DNA of 64,000 bases from Paenibacillus phyllosphaerae (GCF_014192105.1 NZ_JACHXK010000023.1:1-64000); one strand, 5' to 3'; shown: positions 32,446 to 41,725, counted from the first letter of the stretch. Notes: generated by a model from the sequence alone, not told the origin. A program made the numbers and translations.

Positions 32446-34245
32446 TTATTGTTCCGTTCGAATATCGACGGTTTGCGTCGCGACATCCCAAGTCACGGCT
32501 GCATTCAGCGTCTCCAAGATCATGCGAAGCGGAACCATGGTCGTCCCGTTCCTCACTTGCGGCGCAACCTCCAACGCCTTGGCTTTGCCGTTGACGACGG
32601 CTGTCTTGCTGCCTACCGTCAAGCGTATCTTACTGCTGCCTTTCGTTAAGGTAATGGCTGCCGTAGCCGGATTCCACTCCAATTTCACGCCGGCCTTCTC
32701 CATTAACCCGCGAAGCGGAATTAGCGTAACGCCGTTCGTTACGATCGCCGGCTGGGTCAGGACGACAGGCGATCCGTTGAGCAACACCGATACCGGCGAG
32801 ATAGACGGACGGAATACACGAATCTGACTGCTCGTCCAGACGATAATGTCGTAATTCGGGGCGGTCATCCACAGCGCATAGGGGGGCGCCGTGAACGTTA
32901 CATTCCCGACAGGCGCCCAGTTTGCCGTCGATGGCGCCGCTTTATAGACCCAGGATTGATCATCCGGTGTTGCGTTTGCACTGCGGTAGAATCGGTCGAA
33001 CGCCGTGAACTGATGCTCGCTCCACTTTACATTCGGACCGGAGACAAGCCCAAGGGATGCCGCCGACTTGCTTGCAGGCTGATAATTCGCGCGCCGCGAA
33101 GTCACTTTTCCATCAGAGCGACTGACCGTATACATCGCGTTGTCGCCTTCCACGAACAGAAACTTGCCGTCGGCCGAATAGCCGGACACCCGGTATTGGG
33201 TTTCGCCCAGCTTCAACTGCCAGCGCTTCGCGCCTTTCTCGTCCAGCGCGGTGACATACCGTGTATACGCACCGCCGTAATCATTGCTATCCACGGCATC
33301 AATGAAGGTCCAGCCGAACGGGTCGGTCTCCGTCTCCACCATGTTCCAAGGCCCGGATGCCGCTTGATAGGACCAGAGCTTCTTGCCGTCAACCGTGGAG
33401 AAGGCGGCGAACATATCCGAGAAGCTATTGCCGACGACAACACGGTCGTCCTGGAAATTCAACGCATCGGTGGAGTTCTCGAATTGCGCCGACCAAAGGA
33501 GCTTACCTTGAACGTCAAACGATAAAATCCGATACTGATCATCACCGATCATGCTGCACATCTGGCTTGCGTAGCATCCTGTCCATGCATACAAATGGCC
33601 GTCAGGACCTTGTACCGGAGGAGCGAATATCGCATCCGAGGACCAGTCCGCCGGGATCTCCGACGTTTTCTTCCATAACAGGCTTCCCGAGGCGGATACC
33701 GCATACAAAGATGCCCCGTTAACGATGTAGATTCGCCCCGCATCATCAATGGAAACGTTGGTATCATCGATATAGTCCAACCCCAGCTTCGATTGGGTAT
33801 TGAATGTCCCCAGGACTGCGCCATCTTTGGGCCGGATTGTGAGGAACCGGTCTACGCGGTGATCGAAGCCTGGCGCCGAGTCGTGGACAACAAGCTTCTC
33901 GCCTTGCGTGTGCACATTAAATATCGCCCCGCTTCGCTTCCATACGATGGTGCCGTTGCGGCTCAGAAGACCAATCTCCATAAATCTGCCGGTTCCGGAA
34001 AAGACGGGCACTTTGCCGTAGAGCACGGATCCGTCCGCGTATGCATGGAGCACCGCAAGCGAAGGATCGTATTCGCCGATCGAAGCAGTTCCGAAAGTCC
34101 AAGCAGATTGGTATCCTTGCGAGGATTGCAGACCGACGGCTAACGAAGGCGCTGCAGATACGGCTCCGCCCCCTGCCGACAGCAGACCAAGAATGACAAG
34201 CAAAGTAATAAATTTGGATGATGCAGAATGAACCAAGATGTCCAA
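32446..34245 (-). CDS. Secreted PQQ-type beta-propeller protein with C-terminal CuAO-N-like domain
   Basis: 599 aa. Signal peptide (FITLLVILGLLSAGGGAVSAA), then a ~440-residue propeller with repeated blades such as DDAGRIYIVNGASLYAVSASGSLLWKK, SFDVQGKLLWSAQF and AFSTVDGKKLWSYQ, typical of PQQ-like repeats. The last ~110 residues are a copper-amine-oxidase N-terminal-like domain (VTNGVTLIPLRGLMEKAGVKLEWN, RNGTTMVPLRMILETLNAAVTWD). Domain order is the reverse of the GH18 protein at 23.5 kb. Start is TTG at 34245, or more likely TTG at 34236 given GGGGGC spacing. Function unknown; surface binding is plausible. Confidence 0.8.
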   Translation of the reverse strand: MDILVHSASSKFITLLVILGLLSAGGGAVSAAPSLAVGLQSSQGYQSAWTFGTASIGEYDPSLAVLHAYADGSVLYGKVPVFSGTGRFMEIGLLSRNGTIVWKRSGAIFNVHTQGEKLVVHDSAPGFDHRVDRFLTIRPKDGAVLGTFNTQSKLGLDYIDDTNVSIDDAGRIYIVNGASLYAVSASGSLLWKKTSEIPADWSSDAIFAPPVQGPDGHLYAWTGCYASQMCSMIGDDQYRILSFDVQGKLLWSAQFENSTDALNFQDDRVVVGNSFSDMFAAFSTVDGKKLWSYQAASGPWNMVETETDPFGWTFIDAVDSNDYGGAYTRYVTALDEKGAKRWQLKLGETQYRVSGYSADGKFLFVEGDNAMYTVSRSDGKVTSRRANYQPASKSAASLGLVSGPNVKWSEHQFTAFDRFYRSANATPDDQSWVYKAAPSTANWAPVGNVTFTAPPYALWMTAPNYDIIVWTSSQIRVFRPSISPVSVLLNGSPVVLTQPAIVTNGVTLIPLRGLMEKAGVKLEWNPATAAITLTKGSSKIRLTVGSKTAVVNGKAKALEVAPQVRNGTTMVPLRMILETLNAAVTWDVATQTVDIRTEQ

Positions 34246-34329
34246 GCCCCCAGTGCAGAAATTTCAATTCACATCCATACAGTTTAGCAAAGGAAATTTC
34301 TAACCTGAAGGTAATATTTGGTTATCCGT

Positions 34330-34368
34330 AAAAACGTAAAGGCAACCGATCCGCCGACCGGTTGCCTT
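34330..34368 (-). terminator. Terminator of the lipoprotein gene
   Basis: AAGGCAACCG (34339-34348) pairs with CGGTTGCCTT (34359-34368); minus-strand T-run from 34335. Confidence 0.75.
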
Positions 34369-34382
34369 ACGTCATCGCGATT

Positions 34383-35312
34383 CTATTGCGCCGCTTGAAC
34401 CGCCGCCCAATCGTCCACGATCTTCATTTCCTCCCCGGCAATCCGGAGTTCGTGCGTCTGTTGCTTGCTGTCGCGAAGCTCATAAGAGAATTGTTTCCCC
34501 TGTCCATCGTAGCCCTTGGCGATGACCTTTACCGTGCCCAGATCGATCGACTCCTCGTACTTCTTGAGCGCCTGATCGACTGCCGCTTTCGTCTCCGCAT
34601 TGTCGTCGTACATGCCCAGATGCAGCGCCAGGCTTTCCGTGTCCTTCTCCAGCAGCGCCTGCACGTAACGCTCAACCTCGAGCATTGCATATGGATATTG
34701 GCCGATGAGCGGCGAGTCGTATAAGGTTACCCGCTTGGCATCATCGCGAATGTTCGCCATCCCTTGCGACTTGGCATACTCCACTTCGAACGGCAGGACT
34801 CGCGCTTTGCCATCTTTATTCCCTTCGATTGCATAGCGTTCGATAAAGTACTCGTCGTTCTGCTCATTGGCTTCGAAGCGCAGCGTCAGCTCATCCAGGC
34901 TGTCGAAGTACAATTGGAAGCCTTCCAGCACCTTGGCCATATCCGCTTCCGTATACTCATTCTCCGCCGGAGCCATCAGGAGGGATAACGCCGCGGTATC
35001 CTTCTTCTTCAGCGCCGCCAAAAACTTCTCGCCGTCCTTCGCGGACACTTCCTCTAAGGACTGCGTTTCGTCTTCCGACGGCTCGGTCGCACCTGGATCA
35101 ACGACCGAATCGGCCGGCTCCTCCGACGGCGTCGGCTCCGAGACCTCATTAGACGGTTGCGAGCCTTGATTATCCGCAGCCGGTGCGGTTTCTTCAGGCG
35201 GCGAGTCCTCCTTGTCCTTGCCGCATCCTGCCAATGCCGTCATGAACGTAACCGAAATAGCGACGATGAGCGTTGCCTTCTGCATGCGTTTCCCGAGTAT
35301 CACCTTATTCAT
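34383..35312 (-). CDS. Lipoprotein of unknown function
   Basis: 309 aa (300 aa from the internal ATG giving MQKATLIVAISV). Lipobox TALAGCGKDK, then a long Pro/Glu/Ser/Asp linker (PPEETAPAADNQGSQPSNE...). The mature part has two helical, DUF-like halves: EFLAALKKKDTAALSLLMAP-type and LEVERYVQALLEKDTESLALHLG-type repeats, each built as a helix plus ExLxLHLG strand region. This resembles small periplasmic-type NTF2-like or DUF4878 modules, but I cannot assign a family. Own terminator. Confidence 0.68.
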   Translation of the reverse strand: MNKVILGKRMQKATLIVAISVTFMTALAGCGKDKEDSPPEETAPAADNQGSQPSNEVSEPTPSEEPADSVVDPGATEPSEDETQSLEEVSAKDGEKFLAALKKKDTAALSLLMAPAENEYTEADMAKVLEGFQLYFDSLDELTLRFEANEQNDEYFIERYAIEGNKDGKARVLPFEVEYAKSQGMANIRDDAKRVTLYDSPLIGQYPYAMLEVERYVQALLEKDTESLALHLGMYDDNAETKAAVDQALKKYEESIDLGTVKVIAKGYDGQGKQFSYELRDSKQQTHELRIAGEEMKIVDDWAAVQAAQ

Positions 35313-35465
35313 CCCCTTCCGAGATTAGGAATCGGTCATTGCTGCATGCCAAGTCTCGCAACTTGAGACGCAAACCAATGACATCGCTACATAGACGACC
35401 CAGCCTCCCGAAAGGTTACGCAAAACGGCGCATATTTTTCCTTTTTAACCCAAATTTAACCTGCG

Positions 35466-36302
35466 CTATCCTTTCACCGCACCTGCCGTCATGCCATCGA
35501 TAAAATACTTCTGGAAGGCGACGAACAGGATGAAGATCGGAATGATCGAGAAGAACGAACCGACGACCAGGAGATCATAGTTGTTGCCGTATGGCGTGAG
35601 CAGCGTCTTCAGACCGATCGGCAGCGTGAACTTGCTCGGATTGCTCAAGACCATGAACGGCCACAGCAGGTTGTTCCAGCTGCCCATCGCATTGAGGATG
35701 CCCATGGCCGCGAAAGCCGGTTTCATGACAGGGAGGATCAGGCGCAGATAGATGCCGTATTCGCTCGCGCCGTCGACGCGTCCGGCCGCAATCATCTCCT
35801 TCGGCACACCAAGTAAGTACTGCCGGAAGAAGAAGATTGTCGAAGCGTTCGCAATGCCTGGCAGGATAATTGCCGAGTAGGTATTCATCATACCGAGGTT
35901 GAAAATCAACCGGTAGAGCGGCAGCAGCAAAATTTCGAACGGCACCATCATGATCAAGAGCACGCAGATGAACAAGAACGTTTTTCCTTTGAACTCATAA
36001 GCGGCGAATCCGTATGCGACGGTGGCGCTGATGATTAACGTCAGGACGACCTGCAGAATGGTCAAGAACATCGAATTGAAGAACCAAGTGAAATAATCGT
36101 TATTGCCCGAGAACAGGAAGGCGTAGTTATCCAGGCTCATGACGGAGAAGTCCAACTTCAAGTTCAGTCCGTAACGGATCAGTTCCTTGCCCGGCTTGAA
36201 GGACGCGAGCGCTATCGCGTAGAACGGAAGCAGCACCAACAAGCTGAGTAAGCTGAAGAAGACAAGGAGAAGAATTTTGCTAAAGCGTGCCCTTCTTTCC
36301 AT
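35466..36302 (-). CDS. ABC sugar transporter permease (MalG-type)
   Basis: 278 aa, six membrane helices. The EAA loop for ATPase contact is EMIAAGRVDGASEYGIYLRLILPVMKPA, and the end is QKYFIDGMTAGAVKG, as usual for CUT1 MalG-type permeases. Last gene of SBP-permease-permease; the ATPase is not encoded here and is presumably the shared MsmX-type protein. The stop of the upstream permease lies 2 bp before this start. Confidence 0.92.
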   Translation of the reverse strand: MERRARFSKILLLVFFSLLSLLVLLPFYAIALASFKPGKELIRYGLNLKLDFSVMSLDNYAFLFSGNNDYFTWFFNSMFLTILQVVLTLIISATVAYGFAAYEFKGKTFLFICVLLIMMVPFEILLLPLYRLIFNLGMMNTYSAIILPGIANASTIFFFRQYLLGVPKEMIAAGRVDGASEYGIYLRLILPVMKPAFAAMGILNAMGSWNNLLWPFMVLSNPSKFTLPIGLKTLLTPYGNNYDLLVVGSFFSIIPIFILFVAFQKYFIDGMTAGAVKG

Positions 36303-36303
36303 C

Positions 36304-37197
36304 TTAGGACTCCTTCCTGAACAAGCCGGATAAGGCCAGCTGCGTAAGATTGATGATCATCGTGACGAGCAGCAGCACCAGGCCGACCGTCGCCGCGAAG
36401 CCGAGATTGTTCTTCTCGATCCCTTGCCGGTAGAGGTAGCCGATGATGGTCAGACCGATATTCTGAGGCGAATTGTTGCCATTCCACAGCATCAGGCTCT
36501 CGACGAACATGGCCATGCCGGCATAGATGCTGATCGTAAGCACATAGACCGTCGTCGGTTTGAGCAGCGGCACCGTGATGGTCCAGAATTTCTGGAAGGT
36601 CGAAGCCCCGTCGATCGAAGCCGCTTCATAGTAGTCCTCCGGAATGTTCTTCAGCCCTGCGAGAAAATAGAGGATATTCACTCCCGTCCAGCGCCAAGCC
36701 GCCAGCGACAGCAGCGCGACAAAGCCGGTCGTATGCCCCTTCAGAAACTTGATCGGCTCGACCCCGAACAGCCCGAGCAGACTGTTGATCAGCGACCCTT
36801 CCATCTCTCCGAACATGAGGCGGAAGATCGTGCCCGCTACGACCACGGAGGTCAGCGCCGGGAAGAAGAAGACCGATTTGAACAGCTCGCGACCCCACAT
36901 GAACTTGGCATTGATCAGGACGGCGAACATCATCGGGAACGGAATAAGAATCGCGAGCGTCAGTACCGTATAGATGACGCTGTTCATGACGGCCTTAAGG
37001 AACATCGAGTCGTCGATCAGCTTCGCGTAGTTATCGAAACCGACCCACTGCGCCGACTGTCCGAGCATGACCTTCTGGAAGCTCATCTCGACGGAACTGG
37101 CGAGCGGATAGAGCCAGAAGATCAAGAAGACGAGCACGAACGGCAGGACAAAGACATAAGGGGCAACCTTTTGCGAATAAAGAAAGCGCTTGACCAC
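36304..37197 (-). CDS. ABC sugar transporter permease (MalF-type)
   Basis: 297 aa, six membrane helices. N-terminal APYVFVLPFVLVFLIFWLYPLASSVEMSFQKV and EAA loop EDYYEAASIDGASTFQKFWTITVPLLKP are diagnostic of CUT1 MalF-type subunits. It pairs with the downstream MalG-type permease. Confidence 0.92.
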   Translation of the reverse strand: MVKRFLYSQKVAPYVFVLPFVLVFLIFWLYPLASSVEMSFQKVMLGQSAQWVGFDNYAKLIDDSMFLKAVMNSVIYTVLTLAILIPFPMMFAVLINAKFMWGRELFKSVFFFPALTSVVVAGTIFRLMFGEMEGSLINSLLGLFGVEPIKFLKGHTTGFVALLSLAAWRWTGVNILYFLAGLKNIPEDYYEAASIDGASTFQKFWTITVPLLKPTTVYVLTISIYAGMAMFVESLMLWNGNNSPQNIGLTIIGYLYRQGIEKNNLGFAATVGLVLLLVTMIINLTQLALSGLFRKES

Positions 37198-37278
37198 TAT
37201 TCAGCCCTCCTCCGATTTGAAAATAAAGCTACCCTCGAAGAGCAAGGGTAGCTGATCAGCCAAGTTCGAACAAATGGT

Positions 37279-38607
37279 CTACTTCAATTGCTGCTCGATT
37301 TGGCTCTGTGCCTCGTTAATCGCTTCCGTTACATCGGCGTCGCTCTCGAAGATTTCGTTCAGCGTCGTCGTATTGAGCACATTGTTGAGCGTCGGCGAGG
37401 ATGGCGTCGACTTGATGAGCGAGATGCCGTCCTTGATCTCGCTCAGCACCTCGAACGGATTGTTCTGGAAGTATTGCACGAACTTGTTGTCCTTGTTATG
37501 CGTAACCTCGTCCATCGTCCACACTTCGGTGTTGACCGGGTCAAAGCCGAGCGTATTCCAAATGTTGATATTCGCGTCCAGCGTAAGCTTCGCGTAGGCA
37601 AGGAAGTCCTTGGCCAGCTGCACGTCTTTGGCCTGCTTGGTCACGACCGTGCCCGTACCGCCGCCGCCGTAGGAAGTCGGCATGCCAGCTTCGATGACCG
37701 GAATCGGCGCGATCGCGATCTTGCCGCTTAAGTCCGGCATGTAGTTAACGAAGCGGGACATGAACCAGAACGGCATCATGGCGCTTGCATACTTCCCGCT
37801 GTTGAATTCGCCGTAAGCTTCTTCCGTATCGGGTTGTCCGCCGGCAACCGTCGCAAGGACGTTGCTCTTCTGCAGGTCCTTCAGTATGCTAAGGCCCTTG
37901 ATCATTTCCGGCGAATTAACGACCGGTTTGCCCGAATCATCCGTGAAATCCTTGCCTTGCTGGGCGAGCATCATCGACATCTGCCAACCTGCGCTCGTGT
38001 CCGCCGTTCCCATGTAATCGCCCGTCTTCTCGTAGACTTGAATGCCTGCCTTCTTGTAATCGTCCCACGTGACGATCGACTTGTAATCTACGCCTGCTTC
38101 TTCCAGAATCTCCGTGTTATAGAAAGCTACAGCGGCGCCGACGTGCGTAGGAAGCCCATACACCGTGCCGTCTTTCGTATACAAATCCAACCGCGACTTG
38201 ACGATGGAATCCTTATAAGGCTCCACCACATCGTTCAGCGATTCCAGCTGCGGCGTGCCATTCAGGAAGTCCGGGAATTTGCCGACCTCGATATCCGAGA
38301 TGTCCGGCGCGCCTTGGCCGGTCTGCAGCGCGATGGAGAGCTTGTTATGCATGTCGTCATAAGGCATGACGGATACTTCCAGCTTGATTTGACGATCGGG
38401 ATTGGCTTCGTTCCACTTCTTCAGCATCGATTGAAAATGTTGGCCGTGCAGTTCAACGAACGTCCAATATTTTAGCGACGTTGCCTGCTCTCCTGCGCCA
38501 TCGTCCATCACGGACGTCGTAGCGCCTGTTGACGAATTGTCATTGCTGCAGCCGAACAGTCCAGCCGCCATGCTAATCATCGTCAAACCCATCAACCATT
38601 TCTTCAT
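37279..38607 (-). CDS. ABC sugar transporter solute-binding lipoprotein
   Basis: 442 aa, family 1 extracellular solute-binding protein. Lipobox GLFGC with Cys20, then TSLKYWTFVELHGQHFQSMLKKWNEANPDRQIKLEV, KFPDFLNGT and TVYGLPTHVGAAVAFYNTEI, as in maltose/oligosaccharide binders. The sugar is unknown; GH3 and GH39 genes downstream in the window suggest plant-derived oligosaccharides. First gene of the operon, with a cre box in its promoter. ATG 38607 follows GGGAGGTTACC. Confidence 0.92.
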   Translation of the reverse strand: MKKWLMGLTMISMAAGLFGCSNDNSSTGATTSVMDDGAGEQATSLKYWTFVELHGQHFQSMLKKWNEANPDRQIKLEVSVMPYDDMHNKLSIALQTGQGAPDISDIEVGKFPDFLNGTPQLESLNDVVEPYKDSIVKSRLDLYTKDGTVYGLPTHVGAAVAFYNTEILEEAGVDYKSIVTWDDYKKAGIQVYEKTGDYMGTADTSAGWQMSMMLAQQGKDFTDDSGKPVVNSPEMIKGLSILKDLQKSNVLATVAGGQPDTEEAYGEFNSGKYASAMMPFWFMSRFVNYMPDLSGKIAIAPIPVIEAGMPTSYGGGGTGTVVTKQAKDVQLAKDFLAYAKLTLDANINIWNTLGFDPVNTEVWTMDEVTHNKDNKFVQYFQNNPFEVLSEIKDGISLIKSTPSSPTLNNVLNTTTLNEIFESDADVTEAINEAQSQIEQQLK

Positions 38608-38761
38608 ACGGTAACCTCCCTTTTCTGATCGAGCATTCTCCTGCTTCTGCCTGAATGCATGCCTCGAGAAAGTCCACAAAACATCGGTAACAAACGATAT
38701 CAGATTCGTATTTTAGTTATTAATACAATTGTTATCCGGTTATCGTTTACCTTCAATGACA

Positions 38762-38790
38762 AATATAAGCGCTTTCAAAAAGGTTGTAAA
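38762..38790 (-). promoter_or_regulatory. Promoter of the sugar ABC operon with embedded cre site
   Basis: Minus-strand -35 TTTACA (38785-38790), 17-nt spacer, -10 TATATT (38762-38767). TGAAAGCGCTTATA (38764-38777) matches the CcpA cre consensus TGWAARCGYTWNCW at all but one position and overlaps the -10. This predicts carbon catabolite repression. The 5' leader is ~150 nt. Confidence 0.75.
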
Positions 38791-38896
38791 GTGCTAATTT
38801 TGTAAAAATAAGTTAATGCCATTTACTATTTGATTTCCTAATTTGTTATGTCGTTAACTAATTTAGGAACGAAAATCTAGCATGTCCAACACGAAT

Positions 38897-38927
38897 AAGA
38901 CTACCGGCCGATTCGTCCGGTAGTCTT
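38897..38927 (-). terminator. Terminator of the 123-aa protein gene
   Basis: AAGACTACCGG (38897-38907) and CCGGTAGTCTT (38917-38927), perfect 11-bp arms, with TATTCG following on the minus strand. It sits between the 38968 gene and the ABC promoter. Confidence 0.7.
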
Positions 38928-38967
38928 GTCGAAATATGGCTTTGATCCTCCGCCTGGCGCTGCGCCG

Positions 38968-39339
38968 TTACAGATCGATAAACGTTTTGTTTAGTTCTTG
39001 CTGCGTAAATCGGTGGACAGCAACCGGAACGCCATTACGGTTCTTACCCCATGCGGACACGAGTACGTTCTTATTGCGGACGATAAACTGCACTTCGAAT
39101 TGGAAGAGGTCGGCGACGACCAGATCGACCACGCTGGACGAACCCGGGTTCAATGTCAGCGTTCGCGAGTCAACCAGCACTTTCGCCCCGTTGAGCCGAA
39201 AGAGGCGTACCGTAACCGTCGTTCGCCGCGATCCGTTATTTAATACTTTAGCAAACACAACCCGAGAGAGCCCCGGGAGCGTGTCCAATCGGATCGCATT
39301 CTCGACGGGACCCGTGGAGTACTTGATGCCAATAGCCAT
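38968..39339 (-). CDS. Beta-sandwich protein of unknown function
   Basis: 123 aa, no signal peptide. The whole sequence alternates hydrophobic residues like a small beta-sandwich: YSTGPVENAIRLDTLPGLSRVVFAKVLNNG, TTVTVRLFRLNGAKVLVDSRTL, SSSVVDLVVADLFQFEVQFIVRNKNVLVSAWGKN. Similar short proteins starting with YSTGPVEN occur in spore-formers; I recall no assigned function. SD AAGTAAGGATG before ATG 39339. Confidence 0.6.
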   Translation of the reverse strand: MAIGIKYSTGPVENAIRLDTLPGLSRVVFAKVLNNGSRRTTVTVRLFRLNGAKVLVDSRTLTLNPGSSSVVDLVVADLFQFEVQFIVRNKNVLVSAWGKNRNGVPVAVHRFTQQELNKTFIDL

Positions 39340-39410
39340 ACCATCACATCCTTACTTTATGGGATGCTAAAGCATATGTAGCTCCCATCGGAAAGGTATG
39401 GTCGATGGCT

Positions 39411-39445
39411 TAGATTTCATAGATTTCATAGATGACATAGATTCC
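39411..39445. repeat. Short tandem TAGATTTCA repeat
   Basis: Two near-perfect copies of TAGATTTCA plus degenerate TAGATGACA and TAGATTCC copies in a row. It lies upstream of the 123-aa gene. Probably a small slipped-strand repeat. Confidence 0.5.
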
Positions 39446-39588
39446 TTCCCAAGTTTTCTTCGTATTCCAGTCTGCCTCAACTGGCTTCCCAATCGCGCAA
39501 GTTGTAATAATAACGACAGCCCAATGGAAAAATACCCATATAAAGCCTGATCGATCAAGGCTATCCTAAGATAAGCAGGTGAAGAGGC

Positions 39589-40227
39589 TTGGAGAAATTG
39601 AATGCGAACTTAGACCAGAAGAAGTCGGCCGTGATTGTGGTGGACGTGCAAAATGACTACTGCCATCCCGATGGGGCAATCGCCAAACTCGGTATTGATG
39701 TCAGCGCCGTGAAGACCATGATGCCGAACCTGCATAACCTGTTAGCCTCTGCGCGCGAGCATGGCGTCCCGATTATTTTCCTGCAGACGAACCATGAAGC
39801 GGCAACCGATTCGGAGGTGTGGGTATCGCGCTTCCAAGACGGCAAGAACCCGATCTGCCATACGGGCAGCTGGGGAGCGGAATTCTACGAGGTGGCTCCG
39901 CTGCCGAACGAAACCGTGGTCAACAAGCATCGGTACAGCGGGTTTATTCATACGCGGCTCGCATCGGTCTTGCAAACGATGAAGATCGAAACGTTGATCA
40001 TGACCGGCGTAAGCACGAATCTGTGCGTCGAATCTACCGCAAGAGACGGGTTTATGCTGGATTATCGTATCGTGCTCGTGCAAGATGCCTGCGCGGCCTT
40101 CTCGCAAGCCGAACACGACATGACCGTCAAGACAGTCGGTACTTATTTCGGCATGGCGGCAGGATCGCAAGAGCTCATAACCTTCTGGCAGCAGACGAAC
40201 AAGACGCCTCAGCTCGTCACCACCTAG
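39589..40227 (+). CDS. Cysteine hydrolase (isochorismatase-like)
   Basis: 212 aa isochorismatase-superfamily amidohydrolase. The Asp-Lys-Cys triad is in VVDVQNDYCHPDGA (Asp ~20), VVNKHRYSGFIHT (Lys ~113) and GVSTNLCVESTARDGFMLDY (Cys ~146). Members hydrolyse biuret, ureidoacrylate, nicotinamide or carbamoyl compounds; the exact amide is unknown. TTG start at 39589 with GAAGAGG upstream. Confidence 0.85.
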   Translation: MEKLNANLDQKKSAVIVVDVQNDYCHPDGAIAKLGIDVSAVKTMMPNLHNLLASAREHGVPIIFLQTNHEAATDSEVWVSRFQDGKNPICHTGSWGAEFYEVAPLPNETVVNKHRYSGFIHTRLASVLQTMKIETLIMTGVSTNLCVESTARDGFMLDYRIVLVQDACAAFSQAEHDMTVKTVGTYFGMAAGSQELITFWQQTNKTPQLVTT

Positions 40228-40238
40228 CAGAACGAAGA

Positions 40239-40276
40239 GGAACGGCAAGCCTTCAGAGGGCTGCCATTCCTTCCGT
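40239..40276. terminator. Hairpin between cysteine hydrolase and oxidoreductase genes
   Basis: GGAACGGCA...TGCCATTCC with one mismatch, between convergent genes. The T-run is poor (TTCCGTTGT). Confidence 0.4.
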
Positions 40277-40310
40277 TGTACTAGTCGAGCTGGCGCGAAT
40301 GCGCGTCTGA

Positions 40311-41333
40311 CTAGTTCTTTATTCGCACGACCACTTTCCCCTTCGCTGCGCCTTCACCAAGATACCGGAGCGCTTGATCCGCTTCGCTGAGCGGGAAGCA
40401 CCTATCTACGACAGGCGTAACTTGAGCTTTCTCGACAAGCTCCTTCCAGACCAGTTGATCGTCATGATTCGGTCGATGGACAAGTATCGTGAGCTGCTTC
40501 TTGTGGAACCGCGCGCTCAGCGGCGATACCACCAGCGTCTGAAGAAGCCGGGGCATCGGTCCGCCTACCATGACATAGATGCCGCCAGGCTTGAGCGCGC
40601 GCTGAATGGATCGAACCGAGTGATTCCCGACGACATCCAGAATGAGATCGTAGCGAATTCCTTGCTTCGTAAAATCATCCTGCTCATAATTCAGGACATG
40701 GTCCGCCCCGATCGCAAACATCGTCTCCCATTTGGCGCCGCTATCCACGCCCGTCACTTCCGCCCCGATCCACTTGCAATACTGAATCCCGAACGTGCCG
40801 ACTCCGCCGCCTGCTCCATTAATAAGCACCTTATCGCCCTTCTTGAGCCGGCCTTTGTTGCGCAGTCCTTGCAAGGCAAGCACGGCGGCCTGAGGAATCG
40901 CCGCGGCCTGCTCGAAGCTGATACCGGCAGGTTTCAAGGTCAATGCCGCTTCGCGGGCGCATACATATTCCGCGAATCCGCCCCAATTGCAGCCCGACAG
41001 ATCCCCGAATACTTCGTCTCCCGGCCGGAACCGCTTAACGGCGGCTCCAACGGCAACGACCGTACCCGCAATATCCGCCCCCAGAATACGATAGCGGGGC
41101 TTACGAAATCCGCCGAGGCGGGTGATGTACGGCTTCCCCCGCAAAAGGTCCCAATCCCAGGAGTTGACCGAGGCAGCGTGAACGGCGATCAGCAATTCAT
41201 CTTCTCCGGGCGAAGGAACCTCGACTTCTTCCAGCCTCAGCTCTTCCGTCGTTCCATAGCGGTCGTAAACCATGGCTTTCATTGTACGCTGCCCTGTGCC
41301 AAGCTCGCTTGCCTCTTCTATGTTCCGGCTCAT
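40311..41333 (-). CDS. Zinc-independent alcohol dehydrogenase/quinone oxidoreductase (MDR family)
   Basis: 340 aa. GroES-like N-terminal part (MKAMVYDRYGTTEELRLEEVEVPSPGEDELLI, AASVNSWDWDLLRGKPY), then the NAD(P) motif INGAGGGVGTFGIQYCKW and GADHVLNYEQDDF. The zinc-ligand pattern is missing, so it resembles quinone oxidoreductase. The first ATG (41339) directly abuts the GGAGG; the second ATG at 41333 has proper spacing. Substrate unknown. Confidence 0.85.
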   Translation of the reverse strand: MSRNIEEASELGTGQRTMKAMVYDRYGTTEELRLEEVEVPSPGEDELLIAVHAASVNSWDWDLLRGKPYITRLGGFRKPRYRILGADIAGTVVAVGAAVKRFRPGDEVFGDLSGCNWGGFAEYVCAREAALTLKPAGISFEQAAAIPQAAVLALQGLRNKGRLKKGDKVLINGAGGGVGTFGIQYCKWIGAEVTGVDSGAKWETMFAIGADHVLNYEQDDFTKQGIRYDLILDVVGNHSVRSIQRALKPGGIYVMVGGPMPRLLQTLVVSPLSARFHKKQLTILVHRPNHDDQLVWKELVEKAQVTPVVDRCFPLSEADQALRYLGEGAAKGKVVVRIKN

Positions 41334-41557
41334 GCTCATCCTCCGATCGATTCTAGTATTTCGTTATTATCACCCTATACCGTTTCGGAGCAAATATGAA
41401 GCGAATCCCGCCTTTCTTAACAATTTTTTACCAATCGACCATTCACGGCGGCTGGCCAAGCCGATAAATATACCCTAAATGCGGTATAGGAGCATCGAGT
41501 AAAAACAGCTACGATAGGATTGACTGAAGTTAACAGCAGGAAAAGGAGGCATGCAGC

Positions 41558-41725
41558 ATGACGGAAGAAGTCAAACCAGTATTGAACGAAGAGGCTGCTG
41601 AACAGAAACAACCGGAGATCGAAGATATTCCCGAGACGCTTGAGCGCGAGGATATGGAGAATGTTCAAGGCGGCTGGGGTGCCGCGGGCGGCAAACAATC
41701 AAGACCGAAGGTTCGCACCGCTTAG
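41558..41725 (+). CDS. Small peptide with double-glycine-type leader (RiPP/bacteriocin precursor candidate)
   Basis: 55 aa: an acidic leader (MTEEVKPVLNEEAAEQ..., IEDIPETLEREDMENVQGG) ends in the double-glycine pattern E-x-(L/M)-E-x-V-x-G-G recognised by peptidase-containing ABC exporters. The putative core WGAAGGKQSRPKVRTA is short and basic. AAAGGAGG (41542-41549) stands at ideal distance from ATG 41558, and a strong terminator follows. No C39 peptidase exporter or modification enzyme is in the window; the closest transporter is the convergent Bcr/CflA protein. Confidence 0.62.
   Translation: MTEEVKPVLNEEAAEQKQPEIEDIPETLEREDMENVQGGWGAAGGKQSRPKVRTA

Noticed and set aside
36424-37251. 275-aa plus-strand open frame
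   Set aside because: Charged His/Arg/Glu-rich shadow of the MalF-type permease.
39411-39445. CRISPR-like repeat
   Set aside because: Units are only ~9 bp and adjacent, with no spacers; a simple tandem repeat.
40374-41399. 341-aa plus-strand open frame
   Set aside because: Antisense shadow of the MDR oxidoreductase, whose frame has clear family motifs.
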